From assembly GCA_033060915.1 (NCBI GenBank), contig CM065379.1, forward strand, positions 36,014,818-36,078,817: 64,000 nucleotides of DNA. Reading direction: 5' to 3'. The stretch comes from Euryodendron excelsum (Eukaryota; Streptophyta; Magnoliopsida; Ericales; Pentaphylacaceae). The notes under the pieces were generated by a model. That model saw only the letters and a program-made list of their open reading frames with translations. It did not search any database and was not told the origin of the DNA. Positions 21,101-33,300 of the stretch are shown here, piece after piece. The translations under genes were made by a program, and so were the position numbers. The stretch's first letter is position 1. The number at the start of each line of letters is the position of its first letter.

Positions 21101-23329
21101 GAAATTCCCCTCTAGGTTTTCCTTCCAAAACCTTCGTTTTCAAAAACGCACTTTCTAAAAATCTCTTTTCCTTAGAGCCCAAGTCAAGCCCTAGAACTCA
21201 CAATTAGGAAATCCTAATTTTCTTTTCAAAAACATGGTTTTCAAACCTTGCCCTAAACCTAGGTTTCCAAAATCTCTTATTTTCACATCCAAATTATACA
21301 TGTTTCCAAAACCTATTTTCTACGTCGAAACTATAATTTTCCAAATCTAGGGTTTCTAGAATCTCCCTTTCCAAATCCTTGCCAAATCCTATCTTCCCTT
21401 TAGGAAACCAAATCAAATATTCCCGTTTAGGAAACTAGATCCCGTCCTCCGTTTTTGGAAACAAAATCAAACCTTTGCTTTTAGAAACCAAATCCAATCC
21501 CTTCCTAATCCAAACCTTTCCTAATTCAAACTCTCTCCTAATTTCCTACCTTCCTAAACCATAAATTTCCTAAAACCTTAAAATCTTTCCTCAAACATTA
21601 AGCTTTCAAATCTTTCCAAATTCAACCCTTTCCTAATTCTACCATCTTTTCAAATCTTAACTTTTCAAATTTAAGCTTTCAAACTTTTTCTAACCTCAAG
21701 ATTTTCTAAAAAACTCTAAAATTTTCAAAATCTTAAACTTTCTAAATGTCAAATCTTTCTAAAATTTTAAGCTTTCTAAATTCAAAACTTTCTTAAGTTA
21801 GGACTTTCTAAATCTAAAACTTCCTAAAATGAAACTTTCCAATTTTCAAAACTTTCCTTTTTCAAACCTTTCCAAATTCTAAACTTTCCAATTTTCAAAA
21901 CTTTTCTTTTTCAAACCTTTCCAAATTCTAAACTTTCCAATTTTCAAAACTTCCTTGTTTTCAAAGCTTTCCAAATTCAAAACTTCCCTTTTTCAAAACA
22001 TTTCTAAATTCAAAACTTTCCGATTTTCAAAACTTTCCTAATTTGGGGACTTTCCTAATCTGACAACCTTTCCTTTTTCGAAAACTTTTTGAACTCGAAA
22101 CTTTCCAATTTCTAAACTTTCTTAAATTCAAAACTTTCCTAAACCTAAAACTTTCCTAATTCAAAAACTTTCCAAAAATAAAACTTTCCTAATTCGAAAC
22201 TTTCCTAAATCGGACCTTTCCTAATTTGAACATCTCCTAAAATCCAATCTTTCCAAATCTTCCAAGCCAAGTCAAATCTTTCCTAAGTCTTTTCTCTTTC
22301 CTAAGTCTAGGTTTCCTAAACCTCCATCTTTCCAAAACCAAGTCTTTCCAAAATCTATCTCTTCAAATCAAAGTCCAATCTTCTCAATTTCAATTTCCAA
22401 TCTCCTTTTCTAATCTCAAATCAAATCCAGTTTTCAATTTAATCTCTTTCTTCCAATCCAATCTCTCTCTTCAAATCAATCTCTTTTCAATCGGACTCCG
22501 GTCCGAACTACAACTGGCCTGATTCCCCCAAAGGGATACGTAGGCAACCTTCATAGGTACGGTCACAACACTTTTCAAACTTTCAATTCCACCCTCATGG
22601 GTGCGGTTTTCAAAATCTTTTCAAATCTCAAATTTCCATCTACTTTCAAACTTTCTATTTTCAGATTTCTATTTCCAAATTTTCAAACTTTTCAATTTCA
22701 ATTCTATTTCTTCAAATCTATTTTCAAACCAAATCAATTTCAAATCAATCTCTTTTCAAATTTATTTTCCAATTCTCTTATCTTGCACTTGCATACCATG
22801 CATCATGTTAGTTTTCAAGCATTGTTTTTCAAAGTGGATAGGATTGGTCAATAGTTAGTTAAAGACTCTCATAGGTAAATCTAGGGTATATTGACATGTA
22901 GGTACCGAAAGAGCGGGGTAGGGTGATAGCTTAGTGCGTCTTCCCTACACGTAACCAACCTCCGAACTTAGAATAACTGATTTCAAAGACCAAAAGGAGT
23001 TGTTTTTCAAAAGGGGCTAAATATTTTCCAAAGGTTGCCAAACAACTTGTTTTTCTTAAAAACCCTCTCTCGAGGAGATATTTTCAAATCGTTTTCAAAA
23101 ACCCTAAGTGTAGTCTTCGGATTATTCTTAGTTTTTAGGTGACCTAACTCGCCTTAATCAAGTTAGGTGGCGACTCTGAATCTTTTTCAAAAGCCCTTAA
23201 TTCAAATCAATTTTTCAATTCAAACCTAGTCACACTCATTCTTCTAGGAGGGTGAGTTCTAACGAGAGAGTATAGCATTTTTCCCGCTTGGGTGAGTATT
23301 CCTCGAGTGCGAAAAATCTGGGCGCGACA
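18191..23329 (+). repeat. 5' LTR of E3 (5139 bp)
   Basis: TGTAAGCACCCC to GGGCGCGACA. Order: 81-bp repeats (about 18385-18730), 29-bp hairpin repeats (18735-18990), 157-bp repeats (about 19090-19600), GGCGCC palindrome at 19844-19866 with one mismatch, TATA at 19958-19965, telo-box leader (20050-20130), donor-like AAG|GTAGG (GT at 20276), G-poor tract (20600-22490), hairpin TCGGAC-TCCG-GTCCGA near 22491, and PBS-like TGGCGACTCTG at 23168. It is the most complete example of the family plan, together with LTR A. Confidence 0.95.
19958..19965 (+). promoter_or_regulatory. TATA box of the E3 5' LTR
   Basis: TATAAATA inside CTCTATAAATACAGAG, about 90 bp after the GGCGCC palindrome. It would drive full-length E3 transcription starting near 19990. 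Confidence 0.75.
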
Positions 23330-23331
23330 GC

Positions 23332-23350
23332 TGGCGACTCCGCTGGGGAG
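23332..23350 (+). other. Primer-binding site of E3
   Basis: TGGCGACTCCGCTGGGGAG starts 2 nt after the 5' LTR. It is the same site as in E2 apart from one central change and the last base. From memory it matches the tRNA-Arg type of Ogre elements. Confidence 0.88.
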
Positions 23351-25310
23351 TACTTAGAGGGTTAGGCCGTTAGTCATGTCTCTTTACCCTTTACCCACAT
23401 AGAGTCTTCAATTAAATTGGTTCAATCCTATTCACTTTAAATTTTCACAAACTAAATTTTCAAAATTGTTTTCAAAAAACAAACATGCATTTATTCATAT
23501 TATCTTGTATTATGTTTGTCATCCACATACTGACACTTGCATCTTTGTTTTGTAGGTGCGCTTTATGTTTAAATTTTATTAACTGCTTTGCATGAATGTG
23601 ATGTATAGGATGAATCGGAGTTGTTGGGCCCTTTCCTCCACTTTTAAAAATCACACACACACTGCATGTGCACTTGCATTCTGCATACTTGCATACCCTG
23701 ATATGTCATTTCTAGTTAGAAAGGGGGAACGGTATATTGGTTGTGGGCAAGATGCTATGTCAGTTTCTTCGCCTACGGCCTCTTGATGGTTCCCCCACTC
23801 GGATCACCAACCGATCATGGCACCACCTCGGGGAGTGGGCCTAGGTTTGAAGATCCGGGGACCGAGCCTTTTTAGGACGCATTAGTCAACCCTCAACCTC
23901 ATACTCATATAGACACCATGCATAGCCGAACCTTTGCCGGATTTAGGACACGAGCACCTTTTTCAAAATCACGGAGGAAAGGGCGACTGCTCTTACTTTC
24001 ATTTATACCTGTTTATTCCTGCTGTTATAATGCTTGTATTTATACTGTTATAATGCCTATCTAACTGTTCATGCATGCATGTTTATTTCAATTGTACTTT
24101 CTCTCCTTATACTCTTTGCATATTCATGTTCATACATTCAATATCCTATGTCAAGACAAGAGTTCCAAGTAACTCAAGTCACTACTTTCTCATGCATATG
24201 ATCAACCCATTGAGAGTGACACCAACGTTACTCTCCCTTGCATTAAACCTACCCAAACCCTAAGGGTTCCCACGTAACCCTAAGGGACTCATTGCATGCA
24301 TCTCAATCCATTCCATAAGAGGGGCCCCAATCCCTCTATGCTCACGGAGATAGGGTTGCCAAGAAAACAAAGGGAAACCGATCAACAAGGTTTCTCAGCG
24401 ACCTCCTCAACATCAAATTCAACGAAGGCGGACCCGAAGACTCAAGAGTAGTTTAGGATCTCTCTTTGTAAAAGTAGATAGGTGGAAGTCCAAAGGAAAA
24501 TGTTCTCCCTCCCCCTATTAAAATGTATTTCAATTCTTTTGTATCTTAAACCCAAAATTCAATGTATTTCTTTACTTTTATGAATGAATGCATGAATGGA
24601 TGAAGGTTCCCAACTGATGGTAAGGCATTTGCATACAGGGGCAAATCCCCTATCTCCAAAAGTGAGCCAATGCATCATGTATAGTCTCCCCTCTAAGTAG
24701 GGGCACCTCTAGGACATGCATTGCATAAAAATTTTCAAATCAAGTCACTAACTTCTTTTTTGTTTTTGTCTTCTATCCTCCCCCTCCTCATTTCCAAACA
24801 TCAAGAGAACCGAAGGCAGAAGCAAGGCAAGAAGGGGGTTTTTCTAAACCATTTAATCATTGTTATCATATTGCTCGCACATTCACTTCTTTTATGCTCA
24901 TGCACCCATATCCATTGCAAGACAAGAGTTCCAAGAAACTCGAGTCATTTCGTTCTCATGCATCTAATCAACCGTAGAGAGAAAGGAGCAATCCGATCTC
25001 ATGTTAATCGAACCTACCAAGCTTCCTACGGGTTCTTAAACCCTAAGGATTCATGGCATGCATAGAACCATATCTCGAGAGAGGCCCAAATCTCTCTCAG
25101 TCTATGGAGGCAGGATTGCCCACATAGGAAATCAATAACCGGCCCACGCCGAAGAGGTATTGTATTGCATAATAGGGGCAACCCTACCTCCAAAATGGAC
25201 TTGTCATCATTCCTAGACTCCCTCAAAGAAGGGACCTTCATAGGACATGCATTGCATAGAACCCCCAACTCCACATGCTAACTATATTTTGTTTTTCTTT
25301 TCTTTTTCAG
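23351..25310 (+). other. E3 untranslated leader
   Basis: Aligns with the E2 leader up to about 24720. The stretch 24721-25270 is an additional, related copy of the leader end: CATGCATTGCATA occurs near 24715 and near 25250, and the AAGACAAGAGTTCCAAG phrase is also doubled (near 24155 and 24919). Open frames in this part are short and not conserved with E2. It ends at the acceptor-like site. Confidence 0.65.
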
Positions 25311-25800
25311 GTCAAAGAGCACAATCGAACTCATGGAAACCCCTCTAGTATCATGCCCAATTCAAACTCATGCAAGGATGAGCCAGGCTATTGAAGGAGG
25401 CCGAACCTACGTGAAGGAATAATTAACCATCCATCCGCAAGACATTACCTCTATGCAACTACCCTCGCGCAATGCCAAGACAATCACTATCCATGCAGAA
25501 GAGGACCTTACCATTTGAGAAGTCTTGTCAAACCCGTGTATTGCAACAACACATCCTCTAACTTCCAAATGCATGACAAATATCGTGAACTCGCCCTCCA
25601 TTGATACACCTGATGAATGAAGCACCAAGAGGTTAATGTAGTCCCAAAACCCTATTAAGGATTCTCACCAAAAGGCCCACAAGAAAAGGGAGGTTTTCAT
25701 AAAATTCATCTGTTTCCTTTTTGTCTGTCTATTTTCTTGCATATCTTATTTAAATAAACACACATGCCGTGCATTCATGATTTGAAATGAAAAAGATGAA
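25311..25800 (+). other. E3 segment at the gag position, no gag recognised
   Basis: The segment follows the acceptor-like site exactly where E2 carries gag. I see only short frames with many stops and nothing like the capsid or knuckle motifs. Gag and everything after it must have been lost or replaced. The origin of this 0.5 kb is unknown. Confidence 0.5.
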
Positions 25801-27900
25801 GTTTCCAGTTTATCCCCTTTTGTCTCATACTCTTGTGGAGGATTGTTGCGTTTAAGGATTCTTTCCCATTTAGTGATGACTCGACTTGAAGGATGGGATA
25901 GCATAGGCCACCTATTTAAAAGGGGTTAAAACCTTCGAAAGAGAATGAGAGATAGGAGGAAGACAGTCTCAATAGAGAAGTGCAGAGTTTATTGAAAAGG
26001 CGACACTTGTGTGATATCCTGGCTAAGCGATGGGCAGCTGAGTCCCTAAAATGATGAGAAGCCATTGTTCTACTTATCCCAAATAAACACTACCCTTTGC
26101 TCAACCCACTAGAGCTGTACATAATTTCTTTTCAGATATCCCCAAACCCATAACCATCCCCCACATTGGGGTGAGCACAAAATAGTTGATTTGATAGAAC
26201 ATGTAGGGTTTCATTGACAGAAACCCATCATCCCTAGGAGTAATGTCTAAATTTTGTACAAAGGCTTTATGGACTAAGCAATTCAATTTGAAATGATTAG
26301 AGGCCCTCAATTCTATTACCATACACAAAAATATTCCCTTTGCTTAAACCATTAGTGCCTCGTAGGAAGCGAAAGTTTTCTTTTTGTCAACCCTGATCCG
26401 AAACCATCCCCCCACACTGGGGCAGTCAGGCAGCAAAAGATTTGGTAGAGAACGTCATCGACCATAAGCTGAAGTAACATAAAGGCTTTATGGATCAAGC
26501 AATCTTATTCAAAATGAAGAGAGACCACCATTTCATTTCTCATACAGTCAAAAGAAACCCCTTGCCAAACCTGTTGAGCCATCTATCCTTTTTCTGAAAA
26601 AACCCAACCTAGGGATCACCGCCCACATTGGGTAGATTAAACTGCCAACGAAAGTTCTAAAGAAAAAGGATTGAAGAATTAGTCGTTCCATAAAAGAAAA
26701 GAAAGGACAAGGTAAAGAAAGGGAGTTGCCAAGGGGCAAGAGGCCAAAGAAAATAAATAAATAAATAAATAAATAAATCTATCTAAAGAAAGGCCTGAAG
26801 AAAACCATGTTTGAGTCATCTTCAAAAGCATAATAAGAAAATCAAATGAGAAGGGAGTCATGTTTCCCTCAAAAAGCACATGGAAAGGGTGAAAGAAAAG
26901 AGTCGTTTTCATCGTGAGAAGTATATGGTCAAAAGCAAGAAGGAAATCTAAAGGTGATCCTAGGTTACAAAGAAACCCAGTAGAAGAAATAGGTTTGAGC
27001 CTTTACCCTTTCTTGTTAAACCCTAACCTATGGCCTACATTACAACCTTACTAAAGTCCACTCTGATTGAGAAGAATTACTTGATCTAAATGAGCCAAAT
27101 ATGTTTCTGAAGCTAGAGGAGGATATCAGGGGATGAAACCCCATTGGAAGACCAACCAAGGATGGTGCGGATCTAACTCTATTAGAAGCAACATTAAATT
27201 TGAGCTTACATATCCCGTTCATTCATAAACCCCTTAACTTAGCCTAGGTTACGGTCCAAATTAAAGTCCTCTCTGATCAAAGAGAATTGCTTAGTCCAAA
27301 TAAGCCTGAACAATACTAAGACAAGTAGGGTGAGAAAGGAGAATTGGAAGAGAATGCAAGGGGCAATCTCATGCTCCAAGATGTGCTCAGATGGTTTCGG
27401 TTTTAACAACCCATTAAAAGAAAATCTTTGAACCTAAATATCCCTTTATTTCTTACAACCCCTAAACCCAGCCTACATTACGGTCCTAAAAGAAGTCTTC
27501 TCAGATTGAGGGCTTAGCTGTTTATCGCTCCGCAAAGGGCATGCGAGTTGTCGCTCGAGCCATGATGGCATTTTGGAGATCTGTGAGAGAAACCCAAGTG
27601 AGCTCAAAAACACCCCAAACAGTAACCCTGTAGAAAGTAGGGATAAGATAGCAAACCAAAAGGTCAAGATCCCTAGAGAATGGAGCAAATGCTATCACAC
27701 CCCGTTGAGAATGGGACAAAACTAAATGGGGCAGAATCCTGGAAAGGAACAGAATCCTGAGAGTATGGGCCTAAGGGGCAATCCTGGGATTTTCTTTGTA
27801 AATAGCTTATATACATGTAGTACTGATGCATCCATGACATGTATAACCTGTACATCTATTTAGATTCATGTGTAGTTTGTATCTATGCATGCATTCAGCT
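25800..27900 (+). repeat. E3 conserved noncoding module with internal repeats
   Basis: Homologous to E2 at about 36140-37600 and E1 at 1-700. Two repeat types are visible. About 230-bp units near 26090, 26330 and 26560 each carry a CCCACATTGGGG-like word. About 0.22-kb units near 27030, 27242 and 27472 each carry a TACATTACGGTCC-like phrase followed by TCTGATTGA. E2 has fewer copies. An (AAAT)7 microsatellite is at 26751-26778. No long frame is open. Confidence 0.65.
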
Positions 27901-28129
27901 GCATTCCTGTATGAACTTGTTCATTTGTAAGGAAGTAGGTTATGCATTTAAATCAATTCCTACATAAATCTATGCATTTATCACAAAACAAAAATGGGGA
28001 ACATTGCATTAAATTCTATTTATGTATGTACATTATCCAAAAGTACAACGTGCATTCAATTCCAATTCTGTGTGAACCTGTGCATTCATAAAAAGTAGGA
28101 CACACATTCAATTCATAAAAAAAAAAGTA

Positions 28130-29289
28130 TGACATGCGTTCACTCCTTACCGGGGCATTCTTAAACTGTCTTTGTACAAAACTCACTCCATGTCTTTCTC
28201 TTTCTCTCAAATTGGAAACAAGGAACAAAGCAAAATATAAAAAAGAACTGAAGCCACCCCTGAGATATCTTCGGTACTGGCTCACACCTCAGAAAGCTCA
28301 GATTTCCATGACCAACAAGAAACAGAAAATGGGGGAATGGCCCACCCTCGACCTCCCGAATCAAACGACTTCAAAAGAGGGGAAGTGAATAAGTGTCCGA
28401 TCACCCAAAGCTGGAATAATGAGGCACATCCCCAACAATGAGCATCGCCCCCCTGCCAAAGTCTAGTAAGGTTCATGAAGGTCTGTCCCACAACCATAGG
28501 GGCATATGAGTGTCCTTTACAAATCCTGGCGAGCAACGCACGCAATCAACGGCCGACTAAATCACCCCCTCACGGAAACATCAACAAGTTCAAGAGAAAC
28601 AGAGTTAGGGCCATCATGAAGAAATGGACCAATCTTGAGAAGTATGTCAACCCCCTGAATGAGCTCTCTTGTGCGTCGCAAACTCAGAATGTGAGAACAA
28701 GAGCTTCGTTGGGACATAAGAAAACTAGGGGCAGGAGATTAGAAGAAAAGGCCGCACAACGGAGCCCAAGCTAAGAAGAGACAATCGCGACGCAGCTATT
28801 AGGAAAAGTAGGTCCCACAATGTCAGCTGAACCATCCCGAAGACCTAGGAGGAAGCCATAGTTATGGGGAGTACGGGTAGGCTCACATTCCTCAAGAAAG
28901 ACGAGTCAGGTGGCCAAAAGGGAACCACTGCCGAAAATAAGCTACATTAATAGGAGAGAAGCCATGTAACCAAAGGATCAGTGAAAATGTCTTGCTCATC
29001 TGGAGGATACCCATCATTCCAAATCCGCAGTCGACTCAATATAATGTCAGCCATCCCAAAGGACAAAAGTGGAAAACCTCGGCATCCATTTCCTCTTCAA
29101 ATGTTTGCTTGATTGATGGGAAGGGGTTGACTGGAAGCCTACTCCTCCTTTCCATTATGGCTAGAGGATACCCTGCTAGTTGATTTGTGACTACCTCTAA
29201 AGCGACTGGAGCTGCCAACAGGAATCTGTTTGGGCCATCTTTCCAAAGCGGTGTCTCTTCTCAGAACCCTCATCGCCTGCGTCCGCCAT
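28130..29289 (-). pseudogene. Antisense ORF remnant of E3 (plant-mobile-domain-like)
   Basis: Minus-strand remnant starting at 29289 with MADAGDEGSEKR, homologous to MEDIGDDGSERR at the start of the E2 antisense ORF. After a frameshift GSSSRFRGS follows, again shared with E2. A segment near 28545-28380 contains CASLFQLWVIGHLF, resembling the C-x-x-L-L-x-W-x-x-x-H pattern of plant mobile-domain/DUF7745-like proteins. It is shorter than the E2 copy (about 1.16 versus 1.83 kb), with several stops. Function is unknown; Tat-lineage elements are known to carry extra ORFs, some antisense. Confidence 0.55.
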
Positions 29290-30288
29290 CTTGAAAGGTA
29301 AGTCAAGGTAAGAGGTATTAGTATTCGATACATGCAGTTCAAAAGATAAAGAGATAAAAGAAATAAAAAATAATAATAATGATAATAACCAAAGGTGAAA
29401 CAAAAATAAAAATGAAGGACACAACTTCCATATATATCCTATTCAGACCAACATAAAAGTTTCTTAAACTTTTTATTCAAGGTTTCTTTTCTAAAACCAA
29501 CTATCACAGGTTCCTTAAAAATTTCTCAAAAAGTTTCTTACCTTCTTCCCTTCAAAAGTTCTTTTTCAAAAATCAGTTTCCTAATGGTTTCCTATTATTG
29601 TCCTCCAAAAAGTTTTCCAAAATTTGTTTTTCTAAAAATTCCTTTCCAAAATCAGTTTTCAAAAGGTTTTCTGATTCTCTTTTCCAAAAGTTCATCTTCA
29701 AAATCACTTCTTAAAATCAAATTCTACCTAAAAAATCAGGGTCAAAGTCATTTTCAAAATCAGGTCTCAACTTTTTTCAATCCATCTCCTAAGTTTTTCT
29801 GATTCAGTTCTTCAAGAAAATCCCTTTTCCAAATCCTGGCCCCCCCAAACTTTTCTTTCAAAAGAGTCTTAGACAAAATAAATCCTTAAAAAAATTTTCA
29901 CTCAAAAATTCTTCCTTCCAAAATTTCTATCAAATTCCGAAGTTTTCTATCCTAAATCCTTGTCAATCTCAAAATTTTTCAAATCCGAAAGAGTTCTTAA
30001 ATTCTTACCTCCAAAATGTCTCCTAAAATGCAATTTTCCAAAATTTTTCTAAGTTTTCTGGCCAACAAGATTTCAAAACTCAAGTCTTAGGTCTAAATGA
30101 ATTCCCTCCAAATTCTGGGCAGTTTTGCCCTTTTTCCCGCCAAAACTCATTTTCGAAGGCCCTTTTGGCCCATTATCCGTTTTCGACCCCCGTTGTCGAA
30201 AGATTTCCAATGTCCGTCCCTCCGACTGCCTCACGGTCAACATGGGACAGTTACTCTTATCGTTTTCTGTCTTTGACAAGCAAAGACA
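29290..30288 (+). other. E3 3' untranslated internal region
   Basis: A region of TTCAAAA-type low complexity (29450-30100) is followed by about 0.2 kb of mixed sequence before the PPT. No coding frame is supported. The end aligns with E2 at 52190-52222. Confidence 0.6.
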
Positions 30289-30300
30289 GAAAAAGAGGGG
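30289..30300 (+). other. Polypurine tract of E3
   Basis: A purine run GAAAAAGAGGGG followed by CAGC and the 3' LTR start TGTAAGTACC at 30305. The identical tract precedes the E2 3' LTR. It serves as plus-strand primer in reverse transcription. Confidence 0.85.
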
Positions 30301-30304
30301 CAGC

Positions 30305-33300
30305 TGTAAGTACCCCATTTTTTACCGCTCGGCAGTCTATACTCCGTCTAGACTTGTTTTCAAGTCATTGTGGACATATCCCAATTGAAACCAATTCTCT
30401 AGGTCCAAATTCCATCTTTCCATCGCTTCGTGGGCCTGTCAGGCCCAAATAGAGGCAAAATAACCAAAATGCCCTTAGGGGCATTGTCCTTTCTTATTCC
30501 AATTCCAATCCCTCTCTCGAGACAGTTTATTCCTCGAGACGGTTTGAGTAGTAAAACTACTCACAAAACCGTTAGAGTAGCGGAAGCACTCACAAAACCG
30601 TTAGAGTGGAGGAAACACTCACAATCTAGGCACGTCTCTTCGGAGACGGTAAGACCCTTTTCCAATCCTTCTCTCGAGACAGTTTATTCGTCGAGACAGT
30701 CCGAGTAGCAAAACTACTCACAAAACCGTTAGAGTGGCGAAAACACTCACAATCCAGGCACGTCTCTTCGAAGACGGTAAGACCCCTTTCCAATCCCTCT
30801 CTCGAGACAGTTTATTCCTCGAGACGGTCCGAGTAACAAAACTACTCACAAAATCGTTAGGGTAGCGGAAATACTCATAGAACCGTTAGAGTAGCTGAAA
30901 TACTTACAGAGCCATTAGAGTAGCAGAAATACTCACAAAGCCGTCCGAGTAGCGGAAATACTCACAAATCATCAACCCCGTCCGAGTAGCGAAAATACTC
31001 CCAAATCATCAACCCCGTCCAAGTAGCGGAAATACTCACACCGTTAGAGTGGCGGAAACACTCAAAACCTAGGTCAACACCCGTGTCTGTTAGCTCACTT
31101 TGGTGAAAAATGACCAGACTACCCTTAGGACCTTTTCCGAGACTTTCCGGTCAAGATGACCATTTTGCCCTTAAGCATCCGAATGCCCCGGAAACCACAC
31201 CGGCTCTGGGTATCAAACTGGTAACCTCCTGAGAATACTTTTTATGGTGTTCACAATCTTCCTTTACCTTTCCGGATCATGCCGAGTCAGTTCCGGCCAA
31301 CCCGGTACAAAATGACTGTTTTGCCCCTAGAGGGCCGGTCTCCTTCTTCGACCACACCAGCTCGGGGTGTCAAACCAGTAATGACCCGAGAATACTTTTT
31401 ATAGTGTTCTCAACCTCCCCTTACCTTTCTGGATCATTCCGAGTCAGTTCCGGCAAACCCGGTACAAAATGACCGTTTTGCCCTTAGTGGGCCGGTCTTC
31501 TTTTCCAACCATGCCGGCTCTGGGAATCAATATGGCAACCTCTGGGAACATTCTAAATAATGTTTCCAGATCCCAATTCTTTTTCTGGGACAATCCGAGT
31601 TCGCCCCGGCAGTTTCTTAGTCCGATTGACCGTTTTGCCCCTAAAGGCCCGGTCAACCTCTCCGACACATTTTGTCCTCATTTTTCAAGTCAAATACGTC
31701 CATGACTCTATTTTAAGTGTTCCTGCTCCTTTTCGGCCTTCTGGGTCGTCCCCGGCTCCTTCAAATCATTCCCGGACTTTCCGGAGTCACTCCTAGTGAA
31801 GCCAGGCTAAAATTTACATGGTAGTCACTAGTACAGGCGCCCAAATCTAGTTAAAGATACGTTGCTTGCCGACCTTAAATCTTTCCTAATTGGCTGGCGC
31901 CACTAGTAGTGGTGCCAAGCCAAAAAATGGCCTGGCGCCACTCCTAGTGGCGCCAGTGTAAAGTTTGCCCTGGCGCCACTACAACAGGCGCCAGGTTTGT
32001 CCTCCCTCTATAAATACAGAGTCTCATTCAACGTGAAAAGGGTCTGCAAAATTAACCTAAGAATCCTATATTTCGATAGACAGAGCTCGAGCACCTCCAA
32101 AAACCCTAGCCTCCCTAGGTTTTCTTAAACCCTAGCCACCATACACAAACCCTAGCCTCCTATACACTTATACACTCCCCCATACACTCATACACTAGCC
32201 TTCAACCATCCTTTGAAGACTTGAAGAGCTGCCATCCAAAGCTTGAAAACAACTCCTAAAGACTGAAGGTGAAGATCAAGACAAAGACCAAAGACCGCAC
32301 GGCACGTAAAATAAACTAGATACAAGGTAGGCTCCCTATTTAATTTTCTGCACTTCCCCCCTCTCTCTTCTCTCTCCAACCCACTTGAGTTTTCTCTATT
32401 TTAATGCCCCATCTCTTTCCCGCCCTTTCTTTGCATGCTTGAAACAAGGGACTCTCGATCCACGTGTAGGATTGGACTATTGGAGAGTCACCGTGTCGAG
32501 GGCTTTCTTCTAGTCTAACCAAAGATCACGTGGGTCCGACCCCCTTGATTATGTGGTGAAGCCTTAGCCTTGTATGTTCACGACCCCAAATTGCATTGTG
32601 CATATCATAGTCTTGCATCTTCCAAAAACAGTTTTCAAAGTTGTTTTTCAAAATGTTTTCAAACTTGTTTTCAAAATTGCATCAAAAGCTCTTTTTCAAA
32701 AACATGTTTTCAAAATCACTATCCTAGGGTGATTCTAGCTTTTCCATGGCTAGGGTTGCTTTAGGAAAGTGTTACATCAAAAGTGATATTTTGGTCTATA
32801 TTTTCAAATCTTGTTGTTTTCAAAACCACTTTCCTAAAGTGGTTCTAGCCTTCTTATGGTTAGAATTGCTTTAGGAAAGTGAGATGTTTTTACACCTTCG
32901 AAAAACTCTCTTTAAAAATCTCTTCCTAAAAATCTCTTTTTCAATATACTTTTCTAAAACTCCCCTCTTCAAAATTGTTTTCGAAAACTCCTTTCCAAAT
33001 CTATTTTTCAAAACTCTCTTTTTCAACTCCTCTCCAAAATCTTTTCCTCAAAATTCACTTTCTAAAATCACTCCCTAGATTCACTTTCCTAAAAAAATCT
33101 CTCCTAAAAATCTTTTCTAAAACTCTCTTTTCTAAAATCTTCCTTCTAGAAATTCCCCTCTAGGTTTTCCTTCCAAAACCTTCGTTTCCAAAAACGCACT
33201 TTCTAAAAATCTCTTTTCCTTAGAGCCCAAGTCAAGCCCTAGAACTCACAATTAGGAAATCCTAAGTTTCTTTCCAAAAACATGGTTTTCAAACCTTGCC

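Larger units (their letters stand above)
20276..25310 (+). other. Predicted intron of E3
   Basis: The donor-like AAG|GTAGG is at 20276, after a GAAGA-rich stretch (20200-20250). The acceptor-like pyrimidine run ending TTTTTCAG is at 25310, with a TGCTAAC branch-point-like word at about 25275-25281. It is equivalent to the predicted E2 intron. It would remove the U5 tract, PBS and leader. Confidence 0.45.

Noticed and set aside
26751..26778. AAAT microsatellite as a regulatory site
   Set aside because: A simple (AAAT)7 repeat in the noncoding module with no sign of function.
28475..28774. 99-codon plus-strand ORF in E3
   Set aside because: It overlaps the antisense ORF remnant and has no counterpart in E2.
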